34,215 nucleotides of DNA from Prochlorococcus sp. AG-418-I21 (GTDB lineage: Bacteria > Cyanobacteriota > Cyanobacteriia > PCC-6307 > Cyanobiaceae), in NCBI GenBank assembly GCA_003214115.1, contig QCMA01000010.1:1-34215 (forward strand), read 5' to 3'. Below the pieces are notes generated by a model. The model was not told the origin of the DNA. It was given only the letters and a program-made list of their open reading frames with translations, and made no database searches. Shown in pieces: positions 23,728-33,641 of the stretch. A program made the position numbers and the translations under genes. Numbering within the stretch: position 1 is the first letter of the stretch; every line of letters starts with the position of its first letter.

Positions 23728-24117
23728 TTAGAAAATATCTTTAAACGATACAACTAGCCACATAAAAAAGTTTAATGGATTAAGTAACTCATTAATATTA
23801 TTTTTATTCTCATAATTCAATTCTCTTAATATATTAAATATAAAATTATTACTCTCTTTTATATGGTTAATTTTTTTTACTATATTGCCATTTTCGTCAA
23901 GAAGATCAATTTCATCTTCAAAAAACCATTGTTCTTTCCCATTAGATAATTGCAAGACTACTCCAATACCTTTACCATCAGTTATTCTGAAGTCACAAAT
24001 CTTACCAATCGATGAAATATTTATAGCATCAACAGTTTCTTTGGTTAGTCTATCTTCTGATAGTTCTAAATTAACCTGAACGTAATTACCTATCTTAACT
24101 TTATCTAAAATTGACAT
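23728..24117 (-). CDS. PetP-like (DUF2862) protein
   Basis: 129 residues from ATG. The N-terminal 75 residues fit the PetP/DUF2862 domain, an SH3-like fold: KVKIGNYVQVNLEL, then GKICDFRITDGKGIGVVLQL and WFFEDEIDLLDENG. PetP is a peripheral cytoplasmic-side subunit of cyanobacterial cytochrome b6f that affects cyclic electron flow. A charged linker follows and a hydrophobic C-terminal end (LNPLNFFMWLVVSF). That extension is longer than the small PetP of model strains. Family confident, exact role less so. Confidence 0.75.
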   Translation of the reverse strand: MSILDKVKIGNYVQVNLELSEDRLTKETVDAINISSIGKICDFRITDGKGIGVVLQLSNGKEQWFFEDEIDLLDENGNIVKKINHIKESNNFIFNILRELNYENKNNINELLNPLNFFMWLVVSFKDIF

Positions 24118-24126
24118 TTTTAGGTT

Positions 24127-24132
24127 ATTATA
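24127..24132 (-). promoter_or_regulatory. Consensus -10 TATAAT before the PetP-like gene
   Basis: In minus sense, TATAAT ends nine bases before the ATG of the PetP-like gene, which predicts a leader of only a few bases. The element lies inside an inverted repeat TAGGT (24121-24125) / ACCTA (24132-24136) with a six-base centre, a possible repressor site. No -35 element is evident. Confidence 0.5.
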
Positions 24133-24187
24133 CCTAGTGATATAGGGTTTACGCGATTAATTCCATATTCTTAACTTATCCCTATGA

Positions 24188-24346
24188 TTAAGATTTTTTG
24201 AAAATCGCTTCAAGGATTCTTTTTATTGAAATTGTTAATATTCTCAAGAAGACAAGAAACAGCCCCAACCATCCTAAAATCACAGCTATGGAAAGCAAGC
24301 TTGATCCTAGATCACGCTGTATCAAATTCTGCATATATTTCAACAT
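24188..24346 (-). CDS. Small membrane protein, 52 residues
   Basis: ATG at 24344-24346 to TAA at 24188-24190; an internal ATG at residue 5 is also possible. Polar, amphipathic N-terminus (MQNLIQRDLGSS), then one long helix (LLSIAVILGWLGLFLVFLRI) and a basic end. A chance frame on the opposite strand overlaps it. The clean helix supports a real gene. Unknown function; 56 nt upstream of the PetP-like promoter on the same strand. Confidence 0.6.
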   Translation of the reverse strand: MLKYMQNLIQRDLGSSLLSIAVILGWLGLFLVFLRILTISIKRILEAIFKKS

Positions 24347-24501
24347 TTATACTTGTAACTTTATCCTATTAATTAACTTAATTAAAAGGAAAATTTTCAA
24401 CGTTCAGAAATTTTAAAATTATTTGTTGTGAGGTTATTTAATAGAAATGATTTTTGAGCTAAGATTTAGTTAGAAAATTGTTAAATATTTTGGAGCTATC
24501 T

Positions 24502-24591
24502 TTGAACTCTTACATTGGAATACTATTTATTTTTATCGGTTTAATAGTAAGAGTTAACTTAAAAATCTCTATCGAAAAGGATCTCAAATAA
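24502..24591 (+). CDS. Possible 29-residue membrane microprotein
   Basis: TTG at 24502-24504 to TAA at 24589-24591, with a GGAG ribosome site six bases before the start. One helix (YIGILFIFIGLIVRV) followed by a basic, charged end. The ribosome site in a genome where they are rare gives some weight. The rest of 24347-24698 holds only the tRNA terminator. Confidence 0.4.
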   Translation: MNSYIGILFIFIGLIVRVNLKISIEKDLK

Positions 24592-24669
24592 TAATTAATA
24601 AGTCTTTTTAGTATTAATAGAAATTCTTCGTCTTCCTTAATTTTTTAATTTCTGCATCTAATTGAAAGT

Positions 24670-24693
24670 AAAAAAGCAGCTGCGATGCTGCTT
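24670..24693 (-). terminator. Rho-independent terminator for the initiator tRNA
   Basis: Minus sense: AAGCAGC, loop ATCGCA, then GCTGCTT, followed by a run of T (about six including the stem end). It starts about five bases after the CCA end of the tRNA gene. Confidence 0.8.
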
Positions 24694-24698
24694 CTAAA

Positions 24699-24775
<77 letters not shown>

Positions 24776-24820
24776 ACATATACATAGCATACATCTGAAA
24801 GGGTTGATTTTCCTGTTTTT

Positions 24821-25786
24821 TTAGGATTCTTGGAATTTTAATTTACCTTTAACTTCAAGTCGCACTCCTTCAGAAAAATTAAAGACCTTATCTTCGATGT
24901 CTTGAATTCTTAAGTCAGATATCCAGTCTAGTTGTTTTAATAAGTGAAGACTAACAGCATGCTTGGCTCTTTTTGAACCATCTTCTACTTTTAAAGCCAA
25001 TCCTATACCTTCATTTACCTTACTTAGACATTGTATTCCCTCGGCTCCTCCTTTACTAATAACTTGTCCATGAGATGAATTGATTATTTCTGTATCAAAT
25101 TTGTTGATGTCACTTATCATTATTGGGTTTAATTTCATAGCTCTACTTATTTGTTCCAATTCAGCAATATCTGAACTGCTTAGAAGTGAATATAGCTTAG
25201 ACATTTCTGATAGTTTTAAATAAAGAGTTGGGGCACCACAATCATCACGTTCTGCATTTATTTCAGATAGAGGGATTTCAAGTAATTCAGAAACAATTCT
25301 GAATATTTCGATTTGAAGTGGATGATCCCCCATTAAATAACTATCTAATGGCCAATTCATTTTTTTGCATGTTGCCAAAAAAGCAGCATGCTTACCTGAA
25401 CAATTATGTTCTAATGGACTTGTATTTGATTTTGGACATTTCAGATTTTTAATGTCAATGTCATATTCCCATAGAATTTTAAAAGCTTCTCTTGAATGAA
25501 GTTTTGATCCACTATGTGACCCGCATGCTAGAGCAATTGATTTTGATTCATTGTTGATTTTTGATGCAGATCCACTACTCACAAAAGGTATTGCCTGAAA
25601 CGGCTTTAATGCTGACCTTATAAAACTTTTATATTCTGGATTTCCTGCACACATCAAAACTCTTCCTTTTTTATCTGTAACAACAGCATGAACCTTATGG
25701 ATTGACTCGATATTTGATCCCCTAAATAAGGTTGCTTGTAAGGGAGGATTATTCGAAGTATAGAGGTTTTTGAAATTAGAACTCAT
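24821..25786 (-). CDS. Asparaginase (PF06089-type)
   Basis: 321 residues, ATG. Hydrolyses asparagine to aspartate and ammonia. Family blocks: RSALKPFQA (57-65), ACGSHSG (87-93), PLEHNCSGKHAAFLATC (124-140) and RDDCGAPTLYL. These mark the asparaginase II type (as in Rhizobium-like AnsA proteins), unrelated to the classical EcA type. Start ATG overlaps the TAA of the upstream Ycf36-like gene (TAATG), giving translational coupling. Members in cyanobacteria have rarely been tested, so enzyme activity is inferred. Confidence 0.88.
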   Translation of the reverse strand: MSSNFKNLYTSNNPPLQATLFRGSNIESIHKVHAVVTDKKGRVLMCAGNPEYKSFIRSALKPFQAIPFVSSGSASKINNESKSIALACGSHSGSKLHSREAFKILWEYDIDIKNLKCPKSNTSPLEHNCSGKHAAFLATCKKMNWPLDSYLMGDHPLQIEIFRIVSELLEIPLSEINAERDDCGAPTLYLKLSEMSKLYSLLSSSDIAELEQISRAMKLNPIMISDINKFDTEIINSSHGQVISKGGAEGIQCLSKVNEGIGLALKVEDGSKRAKHAVSLHLLKQLDWISDLRIQDIEDKVFNFSEGVRLEVKGKLKFQES

Positions 25787-26280
25787 TAGAAATTGTTATG
25801 TTGAAAAATTAAAATGCCGGATAATCCTAAGACTGAAATAATAGAAAAAATTTGAATTAAATTATTTAAAATGGGCTTTACCTCAATTGAGGCAATAAGT
25901 GATTCTTTTTCTTTCAAAACTAATGGCTTTTCCCATACTTGCCCGTCATACCAACCGGATTCTTCGTATTCCACATTTTCAGAAGTTAATCTCTTAAATA
26001 CATGATTCCAACCTAAATACAACCTTAGAGATATTAAAAAAGGGATCGATAAACTGCTAAAAAAACTTAATAGCGTATATCTTAATAGGGATGTTCTGAA
26101 ATATACACTTCCTGAAGATATAACAAGAAACAGGACAAAAGCGACTACCCAGAATTTAATCAATATGAGAATTAATGATTTTTTTGTTTTTGGCCAAGAA
26201 AAAATTCTCGAATTTGACAATTCTATGAACTCATTTGTGGGTTGTTGATCTCTTGGGACAGGACATTTAGATTCGTTCAT
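25786..26280 (-). CDS. Ycf36 / CGLD27-like protein (DUF1230)
   Basis: 164 residues from the ATG at 26278-26280; a longer start upstream is possible. N-terminal CPVPRDQQPTNEFIEL is the family signature. Two hydrophobic sections (LILIKFWVVAFVLFLVI and a later one), then ESGWYDGQVWEKP. It is conserved in cyanobacteria and green plastids, where its role is tied to plastid function but not precisely known. Overlaps the asparaginase start and is 10 nt from the RsfS gene. Confidence 0.85.
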   Translation of the reverse strand: MNESKCPVPRDQQPTNEFIELSNSRIFSWPKTKKSLILILIKFWVVAFVLFLVISSGSVYFRTSLLRYTLLSFFSSLSIPFLISLRLYLGWNHVFKRLTSENVEYEESGWYDGQVWEKPLVLKEKESLIASIEVKPILNNLIQIFSIISVLGLSGILIFQHNNF

Positions 26281-26290
26281 ATTGTAATAG

Positions 26291-26635
26291 TTATGGAAAA
26301 TCAAGATTATCTCCATTACTCCAGAATGATTCAAGATCATAAAATCTTCTTATTTCAGGTTGAAAAATATTTACAATCAAATCGCCATAATCAAGTAGAG
26401 CCCATTTCGCCTCGTTAATCCCTTCTTTTCTTATTGGTTCAATTTCAGCTTTATCTCTCAATTCTCCCTCTACAGAGTTAGTAATAGATCTTACTTGTAC
26501 ATCAGATAATCCCTCTGCAATCAAAATCCACTCACTAATAAATGATACTTTGTCAATTTTTATAAGTTTAATATCTTTTGCCTTTTTTTCATCACAAGCT
26601 TTAGCTGCCAATAAAACTAAATTTTTATTGTCCAT
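26291..26635 (-). CDS. rsfS: Ribosome silencing factor
   Basis: 114 residues from the ATG at 26633-26635; a longer frame from 26707 runs inside the upstream gene. RsfS binds L14 on the 50S subunit and blocks subunit joining when nutrients are low. Family blocks: NLVLLAAKACDEKKAKDI, WILIAEGLSDVQVRSITNSV and KWALLDYGDLIVNIFQPEIR. Start overlaps the end of the DUF3318 gene by 11 nt. Confidence 0.93.
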   Translation of the reverse strand: MDNKNLVLLAAKACDEKKAKDIKLIKIDKVSFISEWILIAEGLSDVQVRSITNSVEGELRDKAEIEPIRKEGINEAKWALLDYGDLIVNIFQPEIRRFYDLESFWSNGDNLDFP

Positions 26636-27263
26636 AAACATTTTCGCTTGAGACTGATTTTTCAGAACCTTCTTGTTGGGATAATTCTGATCTAGCTTTT
26701 TCTGCACTTTTTCTTAAAGCATCTAATCTATCCTCAAAGAAACTTCTCTTTTTCTTTTTTCTAGTTTTTTCTATTAACTCCTTTAATGCTCCGCCTAGAC
26801 TTTTATAAGCATTTGGAACGCTATATCCAAATCTACATGCAAGATCTATAGCTCTTTCATCTGCAAAAATAGCATCTTGAAGTTTTTTTTCGGAATTATT
26901 TTTAATATACAATCTGTATCCAGCAAAACTTGATAAACCAAGAGCAAGTAATAAAAGTAAGCCATCTTGTACCCACAACTCCCCTATAGCCCCTCCAAGC
27001 CCTATCGCTAGAGCAGCCATTTCCCATCCATCTCTAGGAATAGTATCGTTTTGGATTTTACCCACCTCGTGCCAAAATAAAAGATTTCTGTGGTCGATTG
27101 CAAAATTATCCCATGCATCTAAATCTATTTGAATTTCTACTTCGTCACGACCTATTTCTTCAAGTGTTATCAAAGGTGGATCAATAGCGGCAGCAGCTTC
27201 AACAAATACCCAACTTTCATTCTCTGGAGGTAACAAACTTTTAAGTCGCTGAAGTTCGCTCAT
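26625..27263 (-). CDS. DUF3318 membrane protein
   Basis: 212 residues from ATG. N-terminal part PPLITLEEIGRDEVEIQIDL and NLLFWHEVGKIQNDTIPRDGWE, then a hydrophobic hairpin (LAIGLGGAIGELWVQ and LLLLLALGLSSFAGY), then a basic helical section. This is a cyanobacterium-specific family. Function unknown. It is the first gene of the four-gene run DUF3318, rsfS, ycf36, asparaginase. It is divergent from carB. Confidence 0.85.
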   Translation of the reverse strand: MSELQRLKSLLPPENESWVFVEAAAAIDPPLITLEEIGRDEVEIQIDLDAWDNFAIDHRNLLFWHEVGKIQNDTIPRDGWEMAALAIGLGGAIGELWVQDGLLLLLALGLSSFAGYRLYIKNNSEKKLQDAIFADERAIDLACRFGYSVPNAYKSLGGALKELIEKTRKKKKRSFFEDRLDALRKSAEKARSELSQQEGSEKSVSSENVYGQ

Positions 27264-27336
27264 AAAAAATTAATTTCTTTCAATACTATAGAAACAAATG
27301 TTGCTTTTCAAGTAACTTGATTAACATCTGATGATT

Positions 27337-27342
27337 TATAAG
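27337..27342 (+). promoter_or_regulatory. -10 element TATAAG for carB
   Basis: TATAAG lies 29 bases before the carB ATG. Initiation about seven bases downstream gives a leader of some 23 bases that contains a GAAGG ribosome site at 27358-27362. A TTGATT upstream is only 14 bases away, too close to be a good -35. Confidence 0.35.
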
Positions 27343-27371
27343 TAGCATGAGATAAATGAAGGTTTTAAATT

Positions 27372-30300
27372 ATGCCTCAAAGAGGTGATCTTAAAAAAAT
27401 TCTCATTCTAGGTTCGGGTCCAATTGTTATAGGACAAGCATGCGAATTTGATTACTCTGGCACTCAGGCTTGCAAAGCTTTAAGAAATGCTGGTTATGAA
27501 ATTATATTAATAAATTCAAATCCAGCGTCAATCATGACTGATCCAGAGATCGCAAGCAAAACATATATTGAACCATTGACTCCTGAAATTGTTTCTCAGA
27601 TCATTTTGAGAGAAAAACCTGATGCAATTCTTCCCACAATGGGAGGTCAAACTGCTTTAAATCTTGCGGTTAAATTATCAGAATCAGATTTTTTAAAAGA
27701 AAATAATGTTGAATTAATTGGTGCAGATTTAAGAGCTATTAATAAAGCTGAAGATAGGAAATTGTTTAAAGAATCGATGGAAAAAATAAATGTAAATGTT
27801 TGCCCATCTGGGATAGCATCTAACCTCGCTGAAGCTAAAGAGGTATCAAAAAAAATAAGTTCATACCCACTTATAATTAGACCAGCATTTACATTAGGTG
27901 GTGTAGGAGGCGGAATTGCTTTTAATCTTGAAGAATTTGTCGAATTATGTAAATCAGGTTTAGAAGAAAGTCCAAGTAATCAAATATTGATTGAAAAATC
28001 TCTTATTGGATGGAAAGAGTTTGAACTTGAGGTAATGAGAGATACTGCGGATAATGTAGTAATAGTTTGTAGTATTGAAAATTTAGACCCTATGGGAGTT
28101 CACACTGGAGATTCTATAACTGTAGCTCCAGCTCAGACATTAACTGATAAGGAATATCAAAGATTAAGGGACTTGTCATTGAAGATTATTAGAGAGGTAG
28201 GAGTTGAAACTGGAGGGAGTAATATTCAATTTGCAATAAATCCATCTAATGGAGAAGTAATTGTCATAGAAATGAATCCGCGTGTGAGTAGATCTTCTGC
28301 TTTGGCTAGTAAAGCAACTGGATTCCCCATAGCTAAGATCGCAGCTTTATTATCTGTTGGCTATACACTTGATGAGATTATTAATGACATTACAAAAAAA
28401 ACACCTGCTTGTTTTGAACCATCAATTGATTACGTGGTTACTAAGATTCCAAGATTTGCCTTTGAAAAGTTTAAAGGTTCGACAAATATCTTAAGCACTG
28501 CTATGAAATCCGTTGGTGAGTCAATGGCAATTGGTCGTTCTTTTGAAGAATCATTTCAGAAAGCATTAAGGTCTCTAGAAGTGGGTGTTTTTGGATGGGA
28601 ATGTGATTCACTAGATGAATTTAAGAACGAAAATCACATAATGAATAGTTTAAGAAACCCCACGTCTGAAAGAATTCTTTATATTAAAAAAGCTATGCAG
28701 CTTGGGAAATCTAATTCTTATATTCAAGAAGTTACAAATATAGATTTATGGTTTATTGAAAAATTACGCAATATTTTTAATTTTGAAAATGCATTTTTAA
28801 AAGAGCAGGAACTTTATGATCTAGATAGGGATTTGATGTTACATGCTAAACAATTAGGCTTTTCAGATCAACAGATAGCAAAGTTAACTAATTCTGATTT
28901 TTTTGATGTGAGAAATTACAGAAAAAAACTTAACATAAAACCTATTTATAAAACTGTTGATACTTGTTCAGCAGAATTCTCATCCTCAACTCCTTATCAC
29001 TATTCAACTTATGAAGAATCTTTTTTTAATTTAAATTCTCAAATTGTTGATAGTGAGATTTCAGAAAATAATAAATCAAAAAAAATTATGATTCTCGGAG
29101 GTGGTCCAAACAGAATTGGTCAAGGCATAGAATTTGACTATTGTTGTTGTCATGCGTCATATCAAGCTTCCACAAATGGTTATAAAACAATAATGGTTAA
29201 TAGTAACCCTGAAACAGTGTCAACAGATTATGATACCAGCGATATTTTATATTTTGAGCCTGTAACTTTGGAAGATGTGCTAAACATAATAGAAGCAGAA
29301 AATCCATATGGTTTGATTGTTCAATTTGGAGGTCAAACACCACTCAAATTATCACTACCTTTATTTGAGTGGCTTAAATCTAATGATGGTGTAGGAACTG
29401 GATCAAAAATTCTTGGTACTTCTCCAATTTCTATCGATTTAGCAGAAGATAGAGAGGAATTTACAAAAATACTTGAGGAATTAAGTATTAGACAACCTTT
29501 AAACGGCATAGCTCGTAATCAAAATGAAGCAATATCAGTAGCAAAAAACATTGGTTTCCCTTTAGTTGTGAGACCTTCTTATGTTTTAGGAGGCAGGGCA
29601 ATGGAAATTGTTAAAGATGCAAATGAATTATCAAGATACATAACTGAAGCAGTTAAGGTATCTCCCGATCATCCTATCCTTCTTGATCAATATTTGAATA
29701 ATGCTATTGAAATAGATGTTGATGCTTTATGCGATTCAGAAGGTTCGGTTGTCATTGCTGGTCTTATGGAACATGTAGAACCTGCAGGTATTCATTCTGG
29801 AGATTCAGCTTGTTGTTTGCCACCCATTTCTCTTTCAACATCCATAATAGATAATGTAAAGAACTGGACTAAATTAATTGCACAAAGATTAAATGTTGTT
29901 GGTTTAATCAATTTGCAATTTGCAGTGACAAATCTAAATAACGAAGAAAACAAATTATTTATTCTTGAAGCAAATCCAAGAGCTTCTAGAACGGTTCCAT
30001 TTGTTTCAAAGGCCATAGGTAAACCAGTTGCAAAATTAGCTACCCAGTTAATGCAAGGTTTTACCTTAGAAGATGTTAATTTTACGAAAGAATTTTCTCC
30101 AAAATATCAGGCAGTTAAAGAAGCTGTTTTGCCTTTCAAAAGATTTCCTGGATCTGATACTCTACTTGGCCCCGAAATGAAATCTACTGGAGAAGTAATG
30201 GGTTTAGCTAAAGATTTTGGTATTGCTTATGCTAAGTCTGAATTAGCGGCAGGAAATGGAGTACCCTCTAAAGGAGTAGCTTTTTTGTCTACTAATGACT

Positions 30301-30668
30301 TAGATAAAAAAAATCTTGAAGTAGTTGCTAGGGAATTGTTAATTTTAGGATTTAAACTAATAGCAACAAAAGGTACAGCTGCATACCTGGTAAATTTAGG
30401 TATTCAAGTTGAAGAAGTGCTAAAAGTTCATGAAGGGAGACCAAATATTGAGGACCTAATTCGTTCGGGACTTGTTCAATTAATAGTCAATACGCCAATA
30501 GGTTCACAGGCTCTTCATGATGACGCTTATTTAAGACGCGCTGCTCTTGAATATAATATTCCGACTTTTACAACTATTCCAGGAGCCAAGGCAGCCATCA
30601 AAGCAATCAAAGCTTTGCAAATTAATAAAATTGATACTTACTCATTACAAGAAATCCACAATTATTAA
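27372..30668 (+). CDS. carB: Carbamoyl-phosphate synthase large subunit
   Basis: 1098 residues from ATG. Makes carbamoyl phosphate from bicarbonate, ATP and ammonia passed from CarA, feeding pyrimidine and arginine synthesis. Two homologous ATP-grasp halves, seen as [20 protein letters not shown] (11-30) and the second copy [20 protein letters not shown] about residue 570, plus ATP-grasp blocks ([12 protein letters not shown] and [11 protein letters not shown]). The C-terminal MGS-like allosteric domain begins near residue 960 ([11 protein letters not shown]) and contains KGTAAYL. CarA is not in this window. The gene is intact. Confidence 0.97.
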   Translation: MPQRGDLKKILILGSGPIVIGQACEFDYSGTQACKALRNAGYEIILINSNPASIMTDPEIASKTYIEPLTPEIVSQIILREKPDAILPTMGGQTALNLAVKLSESDFLKENNVELIGADLRAINKAEDRKLFKESMEKINVNVCPSGIASNLAEAKEVSKKISSYPLIIRPAFTLGGVGGGIAFNLEEFVELCKSGLEESPSNQILIEKSLIGWKEFELEVMRDTADNVVIVCSIENLDPMGVHTGDSITVAPAQTLTDKEYQRLRDLSLKIIREVGVETGGSNIQFAINPSNGEVIVIEMNPRVSRSSALASKATGFPIAKIAALLSVGYTLDEIINDITKKTPACFEPSIDYVVTKIPRFAFEKFKGSTNILSTAMKSVGESMAIGRSFEESFQKALRSLEVGVFGWECDSLDEFKNENHIMNSLRNPTSERILYIKKAMQLGKSNSYIQEVTNIDLWFIEKLRNIFNFENAFLKEQELYDLDRDLMLHAKQLGFSDQQIAKLTNSDFFDVRNYRKKLNIKPIYKTVDTCSAEFSSSTPYHYSTYEESFFNLNSQIVDSEISENNKSKKIMILGGGPNRIGQGIEFDYCCCHASYQASTNGYKTIMVNSNPETVSTDYDTSDILYFEPVTLEDVLNIIEAENPYGLIVQFGGQTPLKLSLPLFEWLKSNDGVGTGSKILGTSPISIDLAEDREEFTKILEELSIRQPLNGIARNQNEAISVAKNIGFPLVVRPSYVLGGRAMEIVKDANELSRYITEAVKVSPDHPILLDQYLNNAIEIDVDALCDSEGSVVIAGLMEHVEPAGIHSGDSACCLPPISLSTSIIDNVKNWTKLIAQRLNVVGLINLQFAVTNLNNEENKLFILEANPRASRTVPFVSKAIGKPVAKLATQLMQGFTLEDVNFTKEFSPKYQAVKEAVLPFKRFPGSDTLLGPEMKSTGEVMGLAKDFGIAYAKSELAAGNGVPSKGVAFLSTNDLDKKNLEVVARELLILGFKLIATKGTAAYLVNLGIQVEEVLKVHEGRPNIEDLIRSGLVQLIVNTPIGSQALHDDAYLRRAALEYNIPTFTTIPGAKAAIKAIKALQINKIDTYSLQEIHNY

Positions 30669-30688
30669 AACTTTTCTACAAGTTTTTT
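30667..30688 (+). terminator. Possible carB terminator
   Basis: AAAACTT (30667-30673), loop TTCTAC, AAGTTTT and two further T. Short, AT-rich stem, so weak. It overlaps the carB stop and the 3' end of the opposing DUF6447-like gene. Confidence 0.4.
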
Positions 30689-30891
30689 AGTTTTTCCCTT
30701 AATTGATTAGCTAAAAAGTTTCGGCTAATCGAAAGTAAGTTCAAAGTATCTTGATGCATCTTAAGTTGTGTTTCCGCAATTTGTAATAGTTTTATAGATT
30801 CTTTTATTTCATTAGAAAGATCATTTATTAAATAGTTTTTCCCTTCAAAGGTTAAAACTGGATCTGTAGAATCATTTGTGTTTTTGCTCAT
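30676..30891 (-). CDS. DUF6447-like small protein
   Basis: 71 residues from ATG. N-terminal polar leader, then DPVLTFEGKNYLINDLSNE, matching the beginning of the family (TFEGKxYxINxL), and a long helix (KLLQIAETQLKMHQDTLNLL) typical of its second half. Coiled-coil forming. Function unknown, though related small proteins also occur in phages. Convergent with carB; 30 nt downstream of the ABC exporter gene. Confidence 0.72.
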   Translation of the reverse strand: MSKNTNDSTDPVLTFEGKNYLINDLSNEIKESIKLLQIAETQLKMHQDTLNLLSISRNFLANQLREKLKNL

Positions 30892-30921
30892 TGATTTAGC
30901 TTTTTAATAAATAAAATAGAG

Positions 30922-32628
30922 TTAAAATTTTTTTATAAATTGTTTTTCGCATAATTCTTTATAAATTCCAGATTTTTTGATTAATTCAATATGTTTTCCA
31001 ACCTCAATAATTTCACCTTTATCGAAAACAACTATTTTATTTGCCTCTTGAGTAGTGGCTAATCTATGAGCAATCACAACTACTGTTCTACCTTTCATTG
31101 CTCTATTAAGTCCTTCTTGAACTTCAGATTCTGATTCGGCATCTAACGCACTTGTTGCCTCATCTAAAAGAAGAATTGATGGGTTACCAAGTATGGCTCT
31201 AGCAATTGCTATTCTCTGGATCTGACCCCCGGAGAAATTTGATCCTCTTTCCGATATTTTAGTTTCATATTTATCAGGAAGCTTTTGAATAAAGTTGTGA
31301 GCGTTTGCTTTTCTTGCTGATTCTTCAACTTCTTCTTTGGTAAAACTTCTGCCCATTCTTATTACATCAATAATTTTTCCTGAAAACAAAAAAGGCTGTT
31401 GTTCTACTAGTGCAATGTTTTTTCTAATATCTGATGTGTTTAATAATTTTAGATTTTTATTATCAATAAAAATGTCTCCCTTATTTGGAGTTATAAATTT
31501 TAAAATCAATGCCATCATAGTACTTTTACCAGCCCCTGAAGCTCCTACAAAAGCTGTAACCTCACCTGTTTTAATTTCTAAATTGATATTTTTAAGAACT
31601 TGACTATTTTTTTTGTATGCAAAATTGACTTTCTTGAAACTTATTTTGCCTTCTATATTGGAGATCCTTTTTAAATTTTCTCTATCATCTTCGATAGGTT
31701 CTAGATTTATGTTTTTCAACCTTTTTATTGATGCTTCTGCCTGTTTATAGTCATTAAAATTTGTACTTACATGGCTTATTGGATCAATAAGCATCAATAT
31801 TGCAGCAAAGAAACTACTAAATTCTTCGCTTGTTAGAAGGCCTAGGTTAATTCTTGCAGCTCCCAAACCTAATATTGCTAATATTCCAAATGCTTCAACG
31901 AATCCAACAACAGGATGCTGAAATGCAAGTAATTTTAATGTTTTATATTTTGCTTTTTTATTTGCGCTTAATTTTTTATAAAATCTTTTTTCAATCCAAT
32001 TTTCGGCAGCAAAAGCTCTTATCGTCGACATTCCATTTATAGATTCAGTTATTAAACCTGCTAAGTTACTTGTTGACTCTTGACTTTTTTCAGATGCTAA
32101 TAAAACTCTTCTTCCAAAACTGTTAACTGAAAGAATAATCAAAGGCGCTAGTACAAATGTGGATAATGTAAGTGACCAGTCTAAATAAAACATATATGTA
32201 ATTACAGCGACTAACTGTAAGGTGCATGGAATAGTATCCTGAGCTGTCTTATAAATGACTTCGCTTACTCTATCTGCATCTTCTGTAAGTCTATATGTTA
32301 CGTCTCCAGCTGATATCTTTTCTACAGTATTCATATCTATTTTTTGAATTTTGCTAAATAAATTTCCTCTCATTACTTCACTTATTTCTAAAGATGGTTT
32401 AGCTATGAAAACATCTTGTCCAAATTGAGCAGTTTTTTGAATTAAAAATACTAATAAAGACTTAATTATTATGCCAGACACTTTTGAAATATCCCCAGAT
32501 GCAATTGCTGGGATCAAGTTTCCTGCCAGATAAGCTAATAAAGGCAAACAAGCTACGTAAATAAGCATGCATACAAAACCCTTCAAAAACTTAATTGAAT
32601 ATGGTTTGACCGAAGGTATTAATCTCAA
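30922..32628 (-). CDS. ABC exporter, fused permease and ATPase (MsbA-type)
   Basis: 568 residues from TTG (32626-32628); an in-frame stop lies upstream and no ATG is closer. Six-helix exporter domain (residues about 15-300, including the family block GDVTYRLTEDADRVSEVI), then the nucleotide-binding domain. Walker A GASGAGKST (362-370), signature FSGGQ (465-469), Walker B ILLLDE (485-490), then SALDAESE and the AHRLAT H-loop. This is the half-transporter class that flips lipids or exports drugs as a dimer. Substrate unknown. Confidence 0.93.
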   Translation of the reverse strand: MRLIPSVKPYSIKFLKGFVCMLIYVACLPLLAYLAGNLIPAIASGDISKVSGIIIKSLLVFLIQKTAQFGQDVFIAKPSLEISEVMRGNLFSKIQKIDMNTVEKISAGDVTYRLTEDADRVSEVIYKTAQDTIPCTLQLVAVITYMFYLDWSLTLSTFVLAPLIILSVNSFGRRVLLASEKSQESTSNLAGLITESINGMSTIRAFAAENWIEKRFYKKLSANKKAKYKTLKLLAFQHPVVGFVEAFGILAILGLGAARINLGLLTSEEFSSFFAAILMLIDPISHVSTNFNDYKQAEASIKRLKNINLEPIEDDRENLKRISNIEGKISFKKVNFAYKKNSQVLKNINLEIKTGEVTAFVGASGAGKSTMMALILKFITPNKGDIFIDNKNLKLLNTSDIRKNIALVEQQPFLFSGKIIDVIRMGRSFTKEEVEESARKANAHNFIQKLPDKYETKISERGSNFSGGQIQRIAIARAILGNPSILLLDEATSALDAESESEVQEGLNRAMKGRTVVVIAHRLATTQEANKIVVFDKGEIIEVGKHIELIKKSGIYKELCEKQFIKKF

Positions 32629-32686
32629 GATATTGTATATTTTATTATTTATCCTACTTTATTAATGTACATGGTTATTAAAAATA

Positions 32687-32863
32687 ATGAAATTGGATCA
32701 ATTCTTAAAATGGAAAAATTTAGTCTCTTCTGGCGGCGAAGCAAAAATTTTTATTAAATCAGGCTCTGTCAAAGTTAATGGTGTGATAGAGACTAGGAGA
32801 GGAAGAAAATTAAACAAGGGAGATAAAGTAATATTTCTAAAAAATGAATTAATTTTTGAATAG
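32687..32863 (+). CDS. S4-domain RNA-binding protein
   Basis: 58 residues, ATG to TAG. The whole protein is an S4 domain: MKLDQFLKWKNLVSSGGEAK, KSGSVKVNGVIETRRGRKL, then KGDKVIFLKNE. This matches the YbcJ/YaaA-type RNA-binding family. It may bind rRNA or another structured RNA. It is divergent from the ABC exporter and 52 nt upstream of tpiA. Confidence 0.88.
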   Translation: MKLDQFLKWKNLVSSGGEAKIFIKSGSVKVNGVIETRRGRKLNKGDKVIFLKNELIFE

Positions 32864-32915
32864 TTGGCTTATTCAACTCACTTTGTATTAATATATTTTT
32901 CTTGGAGATAGTATT

Positions 32916-33641
32916 TTGAGAAAATCTGTAATTGCTGGTAATTGGAAAATGCACATGACTTGTGCCGAGTCTAAATCTTATTTAGAAAAGTTTATACCTT
33001 TAATAAAAAATATAAAGGATGATCGTAAAGTTGTTATTGCTCCACCTTTTACGGCCATTTCAACCTTTTCACATCATTCTGATTTTGAATATTTAGATAT
33101 TTCTAGTCAAAATATTCATTGGGAAGATCAAGGAGCATTTACTGCAGAAATATCTCCAAAAATGCTTCTTGAACATGGTGTCTCCTACGCAATCGTTGGA
33201 CATAGTGAACCAAGAAAATATTTTAGTGAAAGTGATGAACAAATTAATAAAAGAGCAGTTTTTGCTCAATCTAGTGGACTTACTCCAATAGTTTGTGTAG
33301 GAGAAACCTTAGAACAAAGAGAGAAAGGAGAAGCTGATAGAGTTATTACTAGACAGGTTGAGCAAGGATTAGAAAATACAGATCCATCTAATTTAATTGT
33401 TGCCTATGAACCAATATGGGCTATTGGCACTGGTAAAACATGTGAAGCAGAAGACGCTAATAAGATATGTTCTTTGATTCGTAAATTAATAGGTTTTGAT
33501 GATGTAATTATTCAATATGGAGGATCTGTTAAACCTAATAATATTGACGAAATCATGTCAATGAGCGATATAGATGGGGTGTTAGTTGGAGGGGCTTCAT
33601 TAGATCCGAATAGTTTCGCGAGAATTGCAAATTATCAATAA
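32916..33641 (+). CDS. tpiA: Triosephosphate isomerase
   Basis: 241 residues, starting at TTG with a GGAG site nine to twelve bases before. Interconverts dihydroxyacetone phosphate and glyceraldehyde-3-phosphate in glycolysis and the Calvin cycle. Catalytic residues: Lys11 in AGNWKMH, His96 in IVGHSEPR and Glu165 in [13 protein letters not shown], with the flexible loop after it. All are intact. The last 17 bases overlap the folP start. Confidence 0.97.
   Translation: MRKSVIAGNWKMHMTCAESKSYLEKFIPLIKNIKDDRKVVIAPPFTAISTFSHHSDFEYLDISSQNIHWEDQGAFTAEISPKMLLEHGVSYAIVGHSEPRKYFSESDEQINKRAVFAQSSGLTPIVCVGETLEQREKGEADRVITRQVEQGLENTDPSNLIVAYEPIWAIGTGKTCEAEDANKICSLIRKLIGFDDVIIQYGGSVKPNNIDEIMSMSDIDGVLVGGASLDPNSFARIANYQ

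Noticed and set aside
24198-24416. A 72-residue plus-strand frame
   Set aside because: It lies opposite the 52-residue membrane protein, whose clean helix makes the minus strand the likely coding one.
29792-30016. A minus-strand frame inside carB
   Set aside because: Opposite-strand shadow of a highly conserved gene.
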